DNA of 64,000 bases from Stagonosporopsis chrysanthemi (GCA_022560025.1 JAFISE010000006.1:341041-405040); one strand, 5' to 3'. Counted from the first letter of the stretch, positions 21,044-33,812 are shown. The notes: generated by a model not told the origin, from the letters alone. A program made the numbers and translations.

Positions 21044-21519
21044 TAGGCTCCGGCCATTTGCTGCAAGTTGGGCTCTTAATACTACTGATAACAGTATTGT
21101 AAAGGGTGGTGGCGGCCTTCAGTGCTGCTTGATACATGCGATAGAATTTCAGCCCAACGCTCATCCACCTACGATACGAGGTCTACCGCGCACCGCAGTT
21201 GAAGATGTTATTCGAACCATTATACTCATTCAAAGCAGTGCGTAGACAACATTCAACGATTTTCAGTGGAGTTTGACAAGCTGGTCATCCGCTCTCTGTT
21301 AATGTGGAGAACACAGGCGATTGCTGTGTGCGTTGATCGCGCCAACATCCTGCATAGCGATCGTAGTGTTGATGTCGAGGGCCGGTTCAGAGATGGAAAC
21401 TGGACTAGAACTAGCAGTAACGCAGCAGATGAGCATAGCCAAAGAGTAGCGAAAAGGAGGGCACACTTGATCCTGTGATAATTCAGATAACGTGTAGGTG
21501 GTCAGTTACAGAAACAAAC
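21044..21519. other. Convergent intergenic region
   Basis: 476 bp between the 3' ends of the carrier and the phosphatase-fold gene. No feature was recognised. Confidence 0.5.
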
Positions 21520-22455
21520 TCATCGCAACGTAACATCTCCCTGAACAGCACGGTGATCGCTTATGTACACGCCTCCAACAACGTTCCCTAAAACCTCGTA
21601 TTTGCTCACCTCCCATGTCTTTGACACATTCGGACCCAGCCAAATAAAGTCGATGCGATTATTAGGCTCCTGTCCAGGTACAAACCCACTAAACGTACCC
21701 TCGGGCCCAAACCTCTGTGTCGGACTCGCAAGTGTATACAGATCATTGACCAGTCCATCTGCGACCGCTGTGCCATACGCATCCCCATTCCCAGGCAGAG
21801 AATTGAAGTCGCCAGTCAAGATCACTGGTAACTCTCCATACTGCGCCCTCAAATCCCTGATTGTCTTGAGCGCGACTTTCACACTCTCAACTCTCGCTTC
21901 CGGACTCGCATTATCGAGATGCGTATTCGCAGCCAGCACTCTTCTCCCCTTCCCTGCTCCCTGCAGGACCTCGAAGACGCCGGCGATCACGTACCGCCGA
22001 CTCCCCGCCCCGGGCCAGAAAGAAGGAATGTCGGGTGTGGGGGAGAGCCATTTCTGAGTCGAGGACAGCAGTTTGAGCACCGCGGGCTGGTAAAGCAGCG
22101 GTACGTATTCGCCGCCTTGTTTGCCATCATCGCGGCCCGTGCCTAAATGTTTCCAGGATGATCCAAGGCCGCGCTTTACATCGAAGAGTTGCTGGTGCAG
22201 CACTTCTTGTAACCCTATAATGGGTATGCCGCCTGCGGCTGTGGCGGCACTTGTGGAGTTGAGCAGCTGGGAGACCACGAGCGGGCCACGTGTGGACCAG
22301 GGACGCTCGTAGGTGCTACCTGAGGCGGCATAGCGGATGTTGAAAGATATGAAGCGGAAATGCGGGGGGACTGCCGCTATGGTGGAGGGAGGTGTAGGGG
22401 ACGTGGAAGTGGGTAACGCGAGGGCGAGTAGCGCAGTAAGAATATTGAGATACAT
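21520..22455 (-). CDS. Secreted endonuclease/exonuclease/phosphatase-fold protein
   Basis: Single exon, 311 aa. Residues 1-20 form a signal peptide (hydrophobic LTALLALALP, then Thr/Ser/Pro). The EEP fold is clear: FISFNIRYA (Asn), IIGLQEVLHQQ (catalytic Glu), LAANTHLDN (His-Asp), PVILTGDFNSLPG (Asp, Asn) and near the end YISDHRAVQGDV (Asp-His). This metal-dependent fold includes DNase I-like nucleases and sphingomyelin or inositol phosphatases; secreted fungal members of this size are uncharacterised. The frame opens 27 codons upstream, but the ATG at 22455 puts the signal peptide at the very start. Confidence 0.88.
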   Translation of the reverse strand: MYLNILTALLALALPTSTSPTPPSTIAAVPPHFRFISFNIRYAASGSTYERPWSTRGPLVVSQLLNSTSAATAAGGIPIIGLQEVLHQQLFDVKRGLGSSWKHLGTGRDDGKQGGEYVPLLYQPAVLKLLSSTQKWLSPTPDIPSFWPGAGSRRYVIAGVFEVLQGAGKGRRVLAANTHLDNASPEARVESVKVALKTIRDLRAQYGELPVILTGDFNSLPGNGDAYGTAVADGLVNDLYTLASPTQRFGPEGTFSGFVPGQEPNNRIDFIWLGPNVSKTWEVSKYEVLGNVVGGVYISDHRAVQGDVTLR

Positions 22456-23076
22456 TTTGTGTTCTGATCTCACGGGGATATTCCTTGGGGCGGGAAAAAA
22501 AGATAAAGTGTTATTGCATGATTGCGTAATCTCCAAGACGAAGCCGTACTTTAAATCACCTCCCTTTGAACGATCATCACTTCTCTACAGCATCTCATGG
22601 GAGCAACGACCGTCTGTTGAGCACACTTACCCGACATCCACAATTACACCTTCCATGTTCGCAGATAAGTGATGTCGATCTGTGGTCTGAGATATATAGC
22701 ATTGCGTTATAGTCGAAAGTGGATCCCTGCAAGTGTAAGAGCTCGCCTAATGAGAGGCGTTGCCCTACCACGTGGTTGCGCCGAAAGGGTAAATACCCAT
22801 TGCCAAGATGAACGTGGCGGGATGTCGGAGTGTTAGCGGCTGTTGTGAGTTGTACCTTGCTAGGAGCGATGTGTTTGGTTCCGACGCTTATTGATCAGTC
22901 TGTTGGTGCGAAGTAGGTCAATGTCGGTTGAAGCTGAGACTACGGTAATAAAGCTGATTTCCAACTAGAACTCGGATACATCTTCACTGAGGTATGAAAC
23001 GATTGTAAATAGAAAAGAATATCAGAGCTGTGATTCTGCCGTGGTAGATCTACTCTAGCTGATTCCATTGCAGAAT
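22456..23076. other. Intergenic, no convincing gene
   Basis: It holds the promoter of the secreted EEP-fold gene and the 3' flank of the P450. Nothing was recognised. Confidence 0.5.
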
Positions 23077-24807
23077 TCACACTTTGATGTCCTTCAACGC
23101 TTGCGCATCGCTCTCCACGAACGGGTACTCCGTCTCTGCATCTCTAATCAATTGTGCGCACTTCTCGTTCCTGGGCGAGATACGCGTTCGGTATGGAATG
23201 GGGTGGCTGACAACTCCGGGTTCGAACTTCAGCTCTGGCTCCACAATCTTACCGTTCTCGACCAGCTTCTGAACCTTAAAAACTGACAGTGACTGCGCAA
23301 TCGTGATGAACAGAGCGTTATCAGCGATGTAGCGACCTGGGCAGACCCGTCTACCGTATCCGAATGTCCACGTGCGAGGATCAGGCTCTGGGGTCTCGCT
23401 GAGGAAGCGCTCGGGACGGAAAGCCATGGGGTCTGCGTAAACAGCTGGGTCGTGGGTGAACCACCTGCTCATACATCAGTATACGCCTTCGGAGCTAGTT
23501 GCGATACTTACCAGTTGTTGGGCAGAATTAATGCTCCTTTTGGAATCCTGTAACCGCGGATGACGTCGTCCTCTGTAGCAGCATGCGGCAGTGCTAGAGG
23601 CGCAACAGGGTGCCATCGATGCGTTTCCTTGACCACCGCATCGATGTAAGGAAGTCTGCCCTTGTCGCCCGCATTAGGTAGACGACTGCCACCAATCACC
23701 CGATCAAGCTCTTCCTGCGCCTTCTTCTGCACTGTGGGGAACAGAGTCATGGCCAGAAAGAATGTCATCAGCGAAGATACGGTGGTGTCAGCGCCACCTA
23801 GGTACATTGAAGAAGCAGACCACTTATGTATGTGCTCCATAGCAGCATCTGAGCCGGTGTTATCGAGAGCTTGAGAGAGAAAAGAGGTCTTGTGCTTCTT
23901 TTCGCGCATCTGCTGCTTGACGAACTCGTAAGGCTGTTCAGTCGTCTGTTCCAACTGACGAGCCATGTCGCGAGCGGTCTGCTTGAATCCCGCGCCGGGG
24001 AACCAATCAGGGAGATATTTCACTTTTTAGTGTTAGTACTTCCGGATTCATGGCTCATTTCGATCCTTACAAAAAGGCATGATATCCACCGGCCATTTCC
24101 CGGCTATTGTTGCTTCCGAAAATTCGTGCATAGCCTTTCCTGCCATATCAACAAGATGGTCCTTGCCCTTTGGCTCTGCAGTGTATCCGTAGGTGATCTT
24201 CAGGATAACCGCGCCAGCTTCTTTCTTGATATGATCAAACAGGTTTTCCGGTGATTCGAGGACGTTGAGCAAAAAGTGGACAGACTCTTCTTCTTGAGCG
24301 CGGTCAAAGAGCTTGAGAGACGTGTTACTGCCAGCGACACTGGCGATATTCTTGCGATGGATCTTGAAATTATCGGTATAGCCGCTGAAAGCTAGGGTGT
24401 TCTTCCATCCGATCCTGTGACATCCATTAGCGCAACAGCTCACGAGATGTGTTTTCATTAGAAGCGTACATGTCACTCGCAAAGACCATGTGAGGACGGG
24501 CTTGATGCTGAACTCGATCTCTAAGTAGCTCAAGTGCCAACCGCGCATCGTTGATGATAACTATCGTTTGGCCAAGGACAGTGACTGAACTGATTGGTCC
24601 ATATTCATCTTTGTGCTTCAACCAGTGATGGGCCTCAAGTCCTCCGCCTCGTTTTGGCAGGTCGTTCACATTGCCGAGCAAGGGGAGTCCTTTCGGACCT
24701 GGCGGTAGCGGGTGACTGTATTTTTTTGTATTTACGAGCTTGTTGATGAGGTACGCGACAACGGTGCTAAAAAGAAGAAACAAGCCGATCGACGACACGA
24801 ATGCCAT
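23077..24807 (-). CDS. Cytochrome P450 monooxygenase
   Basis: Exons 24807-24470, 24414-24071, 24022-23512 and 23464-23077 give 526 aa; all introns are GT-AG and 47-56 bp. An N-terminal membrane anchor (about residues 5-23) is followed by the proline hinge HPLPPGPKGLPLLGN. Core motifs: I-helix GGADTTVSS (proton delivery), K-helix KETHRWHP (ExxR), FRPERFL, and the haem loop FGYGRRVCPGRY with the axial Cys. The protein would sit on the ER and use CPR as electron donor. It resembles the group that includes O-methylsterigmatocystin-oxidoreductase-like enzymes, but no biosynthetic backbone gene lies nearby, so its substrate is open. The ATG at 24807 is preferred over one 22 codons upstream because of context and anchor position. 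Confidence 0.93.
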
Positions 24808-26460
24808 GTTAACGGACCTCTTGACTGTATCAAGGAGGAAAATGAGGGAAGAAAGGAGAAGAACCCGGAACACAACCTATAGTTCTCGCCTTTCGCATCA
24901 TGTCGCGAATGTAGCGGGGAACTAGAATCCTACCTGCTGCGATTGTTCGCGTTTCGGCGTTTAGCTTGTCTAGGATGGGAAGCCGCGGCTAGCGGCGCGA
25001 GCGGGTTGAGGCGAGCGCCAGAGCTCTGAATTATGGTCCTCCCACAAGCTGCCGCTTGTCAACCAAAGTGTCAATTATAGAAGTTCTAGATGTGTTGGGG
25101 AGTCACTGTCGGCGCATCGTGCTAGTGCTCGTAGTTACGAGACAGCTAGAAGGTAGGCAAGCGAAGTGAGGTTCTGCGTTTGTGTAAGCATATGCTCCCA
25201 CTTAGGGTTCATATTGTATGTGCATATGTCCGGTCCCTGCATTGCTGGTTGCCTGGTCTGATGCAACGAGTGCCCAACGGGTCGAGAATACTGGGGTCAC
25301 TTGTAGATTTGACATTTCCGTCCACAGGATTGGCCAAGTTGGACCTAGATTGTGTAAGTTGTTATTGGTTGCAATTGCGACTGAGCGTTAGTGGCTCCAA
25401 TATCCACAGAAGGACCTCTGATTCATCGAGGCGACCCGGTGAGAGCTGGGTTGTACACATGTACATACTTCTTCCTGTAGAGCATTTCAGAGCCAAGGAC
25501 ACGAACAGTGGAATATACCCTACCTCAAGCGTCAATTGGCACGTCAAAGACGATAGCATTTGGCGGGCACAGCTGCCCATTCGGACATAAACGGTGCGGC
25601 CCCACCAGCACGTCCTCGGAGCCGCCGAGCCACATCGGGCACCTCCATGCCGATCAGGAGTCTGGGATGTAGACCGTACTATGCAAAACTCCCTCTCAGT
25701 GTAGGTATGAAATGTCGATGAGCGTTTGGGTACCGTTCTAATCGATCATGGTCTAGCTTCGTGGTTCTTAGATCCTCTCATTCCCAGGAGCCTGTTGTAT
25801 CGTTACTGCCCCAGATGGCGTATTACTAGCTAACCGTCGATTTCTGTGAAACTTTTAGAGCATATGCAGACGAGCACGCAAGCACAAGCATGTCGAACTG
25901 AAACTATGCCTATGCCCGCACCCAACTCATGTAAGAAGGAATGTGGTGTTAGCAGTCGTTCCAGCGATGACTCTCGATTGTAGCAGGAAGATCTGTGCAA
26001 GCAATCACTCTCATACCTCGCGAGAAGTGGTTGACATGGGCGCGGATATCGTACAACCCGTGCAGCTTCTGTCAGAGGAAGGCGTGTGTTGCTCGCTAGC
26101 AAAATCCGCGTTTCAGGGAGCAGAGTGATGTTCATACGGGGATCTTGACTAGCTACCATCAGATCTGATAAAGATTGTTGAGGTCAAGGAGTAGCGCACA
26201 GCGAAAGGCCAGCAACCCACGATAAGTGTGACGTCATTAGTAGACGCTTTTCCTGTTCGAGCATTACGCAGCTTCTGAGCTACCTTTTTTTGAATCTGCA
26301 TTCAATACACAATTGGCGAGTGTGACATAGTATGTGATAGATGTCAATCGGATCCTGTTGACAGACTTTCGCAAATCGGCTCAGATCCGTGGGCAGATTG
26401 AAATGAGCTTGTGATTCAGTCGCGATCATTTATTAGAATTACAAGCGTAAGTTTGTCAAC
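24808..26460. other. Intergenic with a possible coding relic
   Basis: 1.65 kb without an intact gene. On the minus strand between about 25740 and 25345 one frame, broken only by TGA at 25656, 25527 and 25425, reads like a protein (for example GRVYSTVRVLGSEMLY and KKYVHVYNPALTG). Family unknown; it may be chance. Confidence 0.35.
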
Positions 26461-28039
26461 CTAAATTGACACGTTCGCGCACGAAAACGCTGGTTTAACA
26501 GCGCCACTGTAATCGTCAATGATCGCCTCAACTGCGGCATACAAACCCGGGCCAAGCAGAAACAGGCCGCAAAGCATGATGAACACATGAGTGACCGTCT
26601 TCACACTTCGCGCCAAGCCATTGAACAAGCTGCCCTTATACAACTGCCAGTATGCGACTGCAAAGAAAATGAACCCAAAGAATGAGTCAAAAGCAGCACC
26701 TAAGATATGTTAGCGGAAGGTTCTACCCTTGAGCTTCGATAATTCCATACCTAGAAGGCTGAGGAAGTCGCCCATAGAAGGGATGACTTCGGCAAAAATG
26801 AAGCCAATAAACCATATTGCTGTCATTACGGCAATCCATACACTCCAGCCTGTTACAGTGTTGCTGTGTGCGTGACGGCTCTTGCCCATGATGCGACCAT
26901 AGACGAACTTGGCGCTAACATTGGCGTAGATCACACCAATAACAAGCGTTGGGACGATGACAAACGCAAAAGAAGCCTTCCTATACACTACGGTGCCCAG
27001 ACTTCCAAAAGCTGGTGCAGTTGCGTATTGGCCAAGGTACCGGAAACCGATGGCAGGAGGAATGATGAAAAGGAAAGCTGAGATGCCTGCGAGAACTGCA
27101 AGGGCCTTGGGGAAATCCTGAGGCCTCTCCATCTCGGCGATGAAAGTGGGGAAGAGGATCTGAGGCACCCAAAGAAAAGTGATGTTGAGGACAGCGTTCA
27201 TCGCAGCAACCCATGTCGTGCCTGCCGGCGGGAATGCATATGTATGGACGGGGCCGGCTTTTGGGTAGACACCATTGTAGCCATAAAGGGGGTGGTCTTC
27301 AGTGCCGGCGAAGACCATGAAGAGGAGGATCGCAATACCCATGCACGCTGCCGAGAACATGGACATGAAAGAGACATGGTTGAGTGTTCTTGGTAAAGAC
27401 ATTACAATGCCCATAATTGTAACGATGACTGAGAAGACCACGGTACACATCGAGTGGTCCGAAAGCGTGTTGATGACCTTGGCCCCGGTGAGGATGTGCT
27501 ATGGCAGAGTCAGTTATAGGTCATGTCTAGGTGTTACACACTCAGCAATACATACAAAGCCAATCAGCATGATATTGTTGAGAAGCAACATGACCGCAGT
27601 GAACTCATAAGCGATCTTGCTTTTGCCAAATGCGTAGTATCCAAAGTCGCAGATGTCCTTGATCTGTGGGTGCTTCATGATGAACTTGTGCATCGTCAAC
27701 GAGGTGATATAGAAGAGTACGCCGGCCAAGATCATGGTAATGAGCCCAGGTACCCATCCGAGAACCCTTCCAATGTCAGTAAGAGACTGTTCTACTGGAG
27801 TGGGACACCTACGAAAGCGACCACGACTGTGCCATGATGGCAAGGCACACCTGATCGCCAGCAAGCAACCAAGCAGCTCGCTGCCATGTCATTGTGCGAA
27901 GCTTGATCTCATGTTCATGATCTTCGTTGACCAGAGCATCGATCACATAATTGGCACTGTCGCTGTCCGAGTATTGAGCTTCGGTGTCGTAGACCTTGGA
28001 TTGAACCTTGGTGATGTTTCCGTCGTTGTGGTCGGCCAT
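26461..28039 (-). CDS. Amino-acid transporter (AAAP / Aa_trans family)
   Basis: Exons 28039-27813, 27766-27556, 27498-26751 and 26699-26461 give 474 aa. An acidic, hydrophilic N-terminus of about 55 residues leads into about eleven membrane helices. The first helix (WQRAAWLLAGDQVCLAIMAQSW) and GWVPGLITMILAGVL match the Aa_trans family of H+-coupled amino-acid carriers, with FGYYAFGKSKIAYEFTAVML and FPTFIAEMERPQDFPKAL further on. Fungal members sit in the vacuolar or plasma membrane and move neutral amino acids. Joins such as SLSVLGWVPG and IGFHILTGAKV support the introns. An inverted CCAAT (ATTGG) lies upstream near 28280. Confidence 0.9.
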
Positions 28040-29280
28040 GTTGAGGATGCTCCAGCTTGGTTTCAGCTTCGATCCACGAGTGCGGTTCCAGTATTCATAG
28101 ACGGGGTGCGAAACCGTACTTTATGTCTTTGACCTGAAGTGCACGCGAACGACTGCCACCGCGCCAAGTCTACTTGCTTCTCACAAGCTGAGAAGGATGG
28201 CGTGCTTAGAGGTCCGGCCGCGCCGAGCGCCTGGAACCAGGGCTCGGATCTAACTGTCCTTACCCATCAAGCAGATTATTGGCTCATGAAATTGTTCAAT
28301 GCTTCATTGGTATTGGCGCAGTTGCTTATCAGCCGCCAAGCGAGGCTTATTAACCCAAAGCATGTTGGACGCTGCTGCACTTAGAGATGGGCTAGAAGCT
28401 GGGTCGACCGCTCTACTGGGCCTGCTGACAGTTATTGTAGGATCCAGGATCATACTTCTCGTGGTTCGCATGTTGGTGTGTTATGTCAGGGCCGGATTTA
28501 ATGATGTCGCAATCAGCCTTACAGATTGCGTGGCTGGAGACCCCAACTAGAACCTCAAGATCAGCCATGAAACAAAAATCGTGAAAATCTACTACGGGTC
28601 AAATGTTCTGCTTTCAAGGGTGCTGAAAAGGGAATCGCGCCACTTGGGAGTAGCACATCCATCACAGCACTTACTCTTTGTCTCCTTGACCCTCTTCGTG
28701 GTCTGTTGTTTTTAAAGCATTGTTGCCTCTATCGAGAGGGAGCCCACCTGTTTGTACCTGGCTCTCATTCGTATCATTCTGCACTGCAGACAATGCTGTT
28801 GTGCTCGTCCCGTCAAGGACGTGTTTCGCGTTCTGTATGCTGCGGGATGACTAGGCACGCAATCTGTTCTCGACCAACGATGTTGCGACACTGTGTGCAG
28901 CAGGCATAGAAAAGGCAGTGACTGTATGATGTACTGAGCCTGAGGCGCCGGAGATCTCGCAGCGAACTCCTCTTGCAGCCAAGATTGCTTCGAAGGAAAC
29001 CAATAGTTATGGTAGGTCATGTCTCTATCACGTGATCTGTTCTATCACAACTCCAACTTTGCCAATCTTTCATTGTGGCAAGTTAATTTGCTTCGTCTCT
29101 TATATGTCCCATCGCGAATTTCACCCACATCGTCCGAGCTACTGCGCAGACAACCCATCTTGGCGGGGGCGTGATTGTATTCACCGTATTTCAGCCCCGC
29201 AGTCAGATTGTCTTACTTCAACAAGCGCATCTACCGCACCGGTCCTTAGTCCTCAGCACATCTTCTTGAACCTCAGAAGG
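28040..29280. other. Divergent intergenic region
   Basis: 1.24 kb between the amino-acid transporter and the aldehyde dehydrogenase, which are divergent. Open frames here lack domains. The ALDH frame is open upstream to 29032, but that part has no family similarity. Confidence 0.5.
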
Positions 29281-30861
29281 ATGGCTGTCGAATCGTTCAC
29301 ATCGAAGTACGATGTTGATATATCAATCAACACTTTGCGAGCAACTTTCCGCTCCGGTCGCACCAAGGACTTGAAGTACCGCAAATGGCAGCTTAAACAG
29401 CTGTATTGGCTGGTGGCTGACAATCACGATGCCGTCATCGAAGCGCTTCACAAAGATCTCGGCCGTCCAGAGTTCGAAACTCGCCTCAGCATCAAGGGAA
29501 TGCAGGACGACATCATCTATCATGTCAAACACTTCGAAGAATGGGCTCGAGGCGAGAAACCCAAAAGTGGCTTCATATTCTCAAACATTGGCCGAACGCA
29601 CATCAGAGCTGAACCGCGCGGACTGGTCTTCATAATCGGGCCCTGGAACTTCCCTGATGCTCTGACCATTGTCCCCCTTGCTGCTGCCATCTCTGCCGGT
29701 TGCACCGCTCTCATCAAACCGTCAGAACTAGCTGCCAACTTCAGTGATTTATTTGTTCAGCTGGCTCCCAAGTATCTTGACACTGAGTCTTATGCGGTCG
29801 TGACTGGGGCTGCAGCGGAAACGCAGTATATGCTTTCGCACAAATACGACCACGTATTCTTCACTGGCTCCACACCGGTTGCTAAACATGTTGCTGCCGC
29901 TGCAGCAAAACATCTCACACCTACTGTACTTGAGCTTGGCGGACAATGTCCGGCCATCGTGACCAAGACTGCCAATATCGACCTAGCAGCCAAGCGCATT
30001 GCTGCGGCAAAGTTCATGAACGCTGGGCAAATTTGTCTCTCCGTGAACCACGTCTTTATCGACCCTGAGGTCCATCTTCAGTTCATCGAGCGCCTCAAAT
30101 CTTGGAATGAGAAGTTCACGAATAATGGTGAGAACGAGGCCATGTGCACGATCATCAATGAGCGCAACTTTGGGCGTTTGGAGGGGCTTCTGGATGGGAC
30201 CAAGGGCAATGTTGTGTACGGCGGCTCAGGACATGATCGCAATCTCCTGAAGCTGAAGACGACAGTTGTTGACAACGTGAGGCTGGACGATACTCTACTT
30301 TCTGAGGAGTTATTTGGGCCACTGCTGCCAATTGTAGAAGCCGATTGTAAGCAGGCTGTGGAAACGATCAACTCCATGGCCCATCCTCTTGGTCTCTATA
30401 TCTTCTCCCACGACCAGACCGAGATCGATTACGGTAAGTACTTCGCGCTCTGATTCCAGAGACGTTCGCTTACGACGACAGTGCTTGACAATACGCTTTC
30501 CGGAGGAGTTACCATCAACGACGCCTTATTGCACGCTGGAGTTCCAGAAGTACCGTTTGGAGGCGTTGGCGACTCTGGCATGGGAGCCTACCATGGCAAG
30601 TATGGGTTTGATACCTTCACACATCGACGTGCAGTGGTCAAAATGCCGGATTGGCTGGACAGGTTCATGGGTTTTCGTTACCCGCCTTACGATCTGACGA
30701 AAAGCAACCCTATGACCACATTTTCGACACCGCCCTTCAAACGTGGAGAGACACTTAGGGACCAAGAAGGTGGAGTCAGTATTACTGCCCAGATTGTCGG
30801 TTCTGCTGTGGTTGTTGGCGGACTTGCTGTTGTGCTGGCGTGGTCGCACAAACACAATTGA
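29281..30861 (+). CDS. Fatty aldehyde dehydrogenase, tail-anchored (ALDH3/HFD1-like)
   Basis: Exons 29281-30433 and 30482-30861 give 510 aa; the 48-bp intron is GTAAGT...GACAG. Class-3 ALDH features: GPWNFPDALTIVPLAAAISAG (Asn of the oxyanion hole), FFTGSTPVAKHV (NAD-binding), LELGGQCPAIV (general-base Glu) and NAGQICLSVNHV (nucleophile Cys), then EELFGPLLPIV and VPFGGVGDSGMG. The last 30 residues (AQIVGSAVVVGGLAVVLAW plus a short basic end) are a C-terminal membrane anchor, as in animal ALDH3A2 and yeast Hfd1, which oxidise long-chain aldehydes on ER, mitochondrial or lipid-droplet membranes. The ATG at 29281 is the first next to conserved sequence. Confidence 0.93.
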
Positions 30862-30978
30862 ACTTTAGTATGGCTACCCATTACATGGACATGGACTTTG
30901 TACTCGAGAACAACGATATGTTATGGGGTTATATTGTTCGCAGGATGAGATCTCTTCGTCGCATCGTTCATGTACCTT

Positions 30979-32292
30979 TCAGATAGCATGTGTCGTTACA
31001 TTATATTCCGTCGTTACCAACACGTTGTCCTTTGGACTTGGTTGGTCGGTCGAGCTTGTTGCGCTCGATTGGCTTCGTTTATCGATTCGTGCTCCCTGGA
31101 AGACCAGCTCCAACTCATCATCGCTGATTCTTCCGCCATGTATCTGCGATCTAGATGTCCCTTGATTACCGAGATGATCACTGAGTGGCTTCCCAGAGCC
31201 GGGATGCTGCATGTAGCCGTTCGTGCTGCGTCGGTAGGAGGAGTTGTTTGGGGAGTGGCGGATGAGTAGGGGTTTCAAGGCGGGCAAGGATACAACGGCG
31301 ACTGCTGTACACATCTCTGCCGTACATAGAAGGTCTAGTAGGTGTCAGCTAACACTTTAGTCATAATGGGCGCTGGCTACATACTGCCAGTTGCATCCTC
31401 GACATTGTAGTCGGTAACCGTATAGACTACGAAGCGTGCCAGACTGATAATCATAGTAATGAGTCCAAGAGAAAAGACACCACAAAGGGCAATCTTCTGC
31501 CGCTTGTGTAGCTTTAGGCAGTTCAATATGAAGAAGGGGAAGATAAACACTGCGACGAAGTCAGAGACGTGACGACACACAATGTGATGTGCACGTACAC
31601 AAAAGATCTGTGGACCAGTTCAAGGCCCAGTTGCTTGCGAAAGCGGTGTATGAATTCCATGTAGAATTCAATTGGTTTTCGAGTGACCTGGTAGAAAAAT
31701 GTTAGCATTGCTATCCAAATGGCGATGCTGACAGCCTACCAATTGTCTGTAATGTGTGGTGCGATCAACGTATCGACCAGCAAGGTGCCGACAAAGCAGC
31801 ATCCCACGTATGCGGCGGCGACATAGACAGCAAGTCGAAGACGTCGAAAGCCAAGCGGGATCAGCCACCAGTAGAATGCGACCAGCGACACCTTTGGGGA
31901 GTAGATTCCGAAATCGAAGAAATAGCACATAATGAAGACCGTCTGGTCATTTGTTAGCCATGCCATCTATATGCGAGAATGGTGTTACACACCTCGAGAT
32001 AGGCGACCGAGTCGGTCAACAGTTCAGGCTCGACCAGCGGGTGCGCTTTCTGGATGTTGAGGGCTACGCTCGACCCTATGCAGAAGCCAAGAGTGCTGAA
32101 CCATCCACCCCAGACCAAGTAGTCTGGTAGGGTGAGCGTGCGACGTTCGATATAGATGCGAACATAGCATCGCAGGAGCGTGATGCCTAGGGCGATCACT
32201 ACCAGTATGTATTGTACGGCCTGGATTTAGAGTTAGTGCCGAAAGAGTAAACCTTCGAAGTGAGGACTTGCGATCGATGCTACGATCTCCAT
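30979..32292 (-). CDS. Rhodopsin-like (PTH11-type) integral membrane protein
   Basis: Six exons: 32292-32284, 32220-31993, 31942-31740, 31687-31599, 31549-31385 and 31334-30979, giving 349 aa. Seven helices are visible, with LTLPDYLVWGGW in loop 1, YFFDFGIYSPKVSLVAFYWW and NWSLENQLNSTWNSY before NWALNWSTDLLLFIFPFFIL, then HKRQKIALCGVFSLGLITM and SLARF. These are hallmarks of the fungal rhodopsin-domain family that includes PTH11-related putative receptors. A disordered Ser-rich tail of about 90 residues follows. The CFEM domain of classical PTH11 is absent. Internal joins are well supported by reading frame; the 9-nt first coding exon (Met-Glu-Ile) is the least certain part. The ligand is unknown. 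Confidence 0.82.
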
Positions 32293-33812
32293 GATTTTAG
32301 CAGCAACACATCTATGAGTCCATGCGCGTAGGCACAAAACTGTCCTACTTTAATACGAGGTGAGTTCGCGCGAGGTTTCACATGTGGGTGTCAGTTGTGG
32401 ATGAACGGTTTTATCAGTCAGGCCGAAACGCAAAATTGTCTTGTCGCTCTCATTATAGGGGTGCTTTCCAGGTTAAGCGCGTCCTTTCTTTGTTAACCAC
32501 TGATAGGGTGCAGCGAATTAACTGTGACATCGCGCTACATCCCGTCTCACGACCATGACTTGCTTAGCTTCACGTAGTGTCGGGAGAAGGCGTGAGGGCT
32601 GCAAACAGCAGAAACGCTAGTTGTGATGCGGCCTTGGCACTGCTTCTTGCTCGTGAAACTGCTGGGGCCTACGAGGATGTGAGTGTCATGTTAATATGTA
32701 TGGTACCGGAGCAAACTTCTTGCGTTTGATTGTGGATCTATAATCCTGGATATCGATTGACGCGATATTCTGTGTGGCCGGCACTACCGGTGCACCCAAG
32801 GTTGTGCTTCGGAGGCATTGCATGTCAATCTTCATCTCCCGCAGCCTGCAGAACGTTGGACTTGTTCGAGTCGGGTTCAGCGACAGCTCGAATCATGGTG
32901 CTGGTGCTGGTGGCGCTGAAGTTCATTTGCTTGGCTTCGGGATGTTGATTGCGTCCGCAACTTTTGTGTCCAAGCGCATTTAGACACGCACACACAGCAT
33001 TGGATTGCCACATCGGAGCGTCAGCTCCGAACGGTGAAGATGTCTGCCGCCAGCTAGTCAGTAAGGAGGTAAGTGTAGCGACGTTTTCGGTGTTACTCCT
33101 GTGGCGTGTTTCTGGGGGTCCGTGATGCGGGATAGGATCCAGAATCCCAATAATCGTCCAAGGATCTGTTGGTCCGTCCGGTGTCGTGCCGGCGCGGCAG
33201 ATCCGCCCCGGTTCAACGTGTGGACGTAGCGTGTTCTTCCTCTGCCATTTGTATATCAGAACAAATAATGCGCATGTCCAGTTTTTGTGCGCCATAATAA
33301 TTGATAGTATGCCATCACTACATCTTTTGATCATAGGATTGACAGCACCTGGGTAGCTGTCGAAAGTTATATGGTGTTAATGGTCCTCCGAGGAGTGCGA
33401 TCGTTTCAAGATAGCAAACTCTCTACACAGGACAGGAAGGAGCGACTCTACCAAAGCTACAAATGCTAACACCTCGATCCCCTTCTGGATAACAATCGAC
33501 CGCAGCGATTTTCTCATGAGAAACGTTGCGATTCCGAAATGACCATGCAAAGCGACTGACGCCGACGGGGTACAGTGCTGCACGGGACGCAGATCAACAA
33601 CCAGGCTGCGCGCATTTATGCTTATCCTCATCGAGAAGCATGATCGTAAGCCCTCGAAACTCCGGACTAAAGACAACAGAGGCGACACTTTGCTCATCTT
33701 TGAACGGAACGGCTCCTCTCTTCAAGAGCTCAAACAACATACACACTGCCATTTTTCCAATTCTGGCCCAGCCGTTCCTACATTCTAGATACTCTTTGTC
33801 ACTACATGAGTT
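32293..33812. other. Intergenic, no convincing gene
   Basis: 1.5 kb. The longest frame (32825-33334, minus, 169 codons) is unlike any family recognised here and lacks a coding feel. No repeat or RNA gene was seen. Confidence 0.5.

Noticed and set aside
21520..26460. A secondary-metabolite cluster around the P450, the secreted EEP protein and the MFS carrier
   Set aside because: No polyketide synthase, peptide synthetase, terpene synthase or prenyltransferase is present, and the MFS carrier is an organic-anion importer type.
32825..33334. Minus-strand frame of 169 codons
   Set aside because: No domain, no membrane or signal segment, no supporting splice sites.
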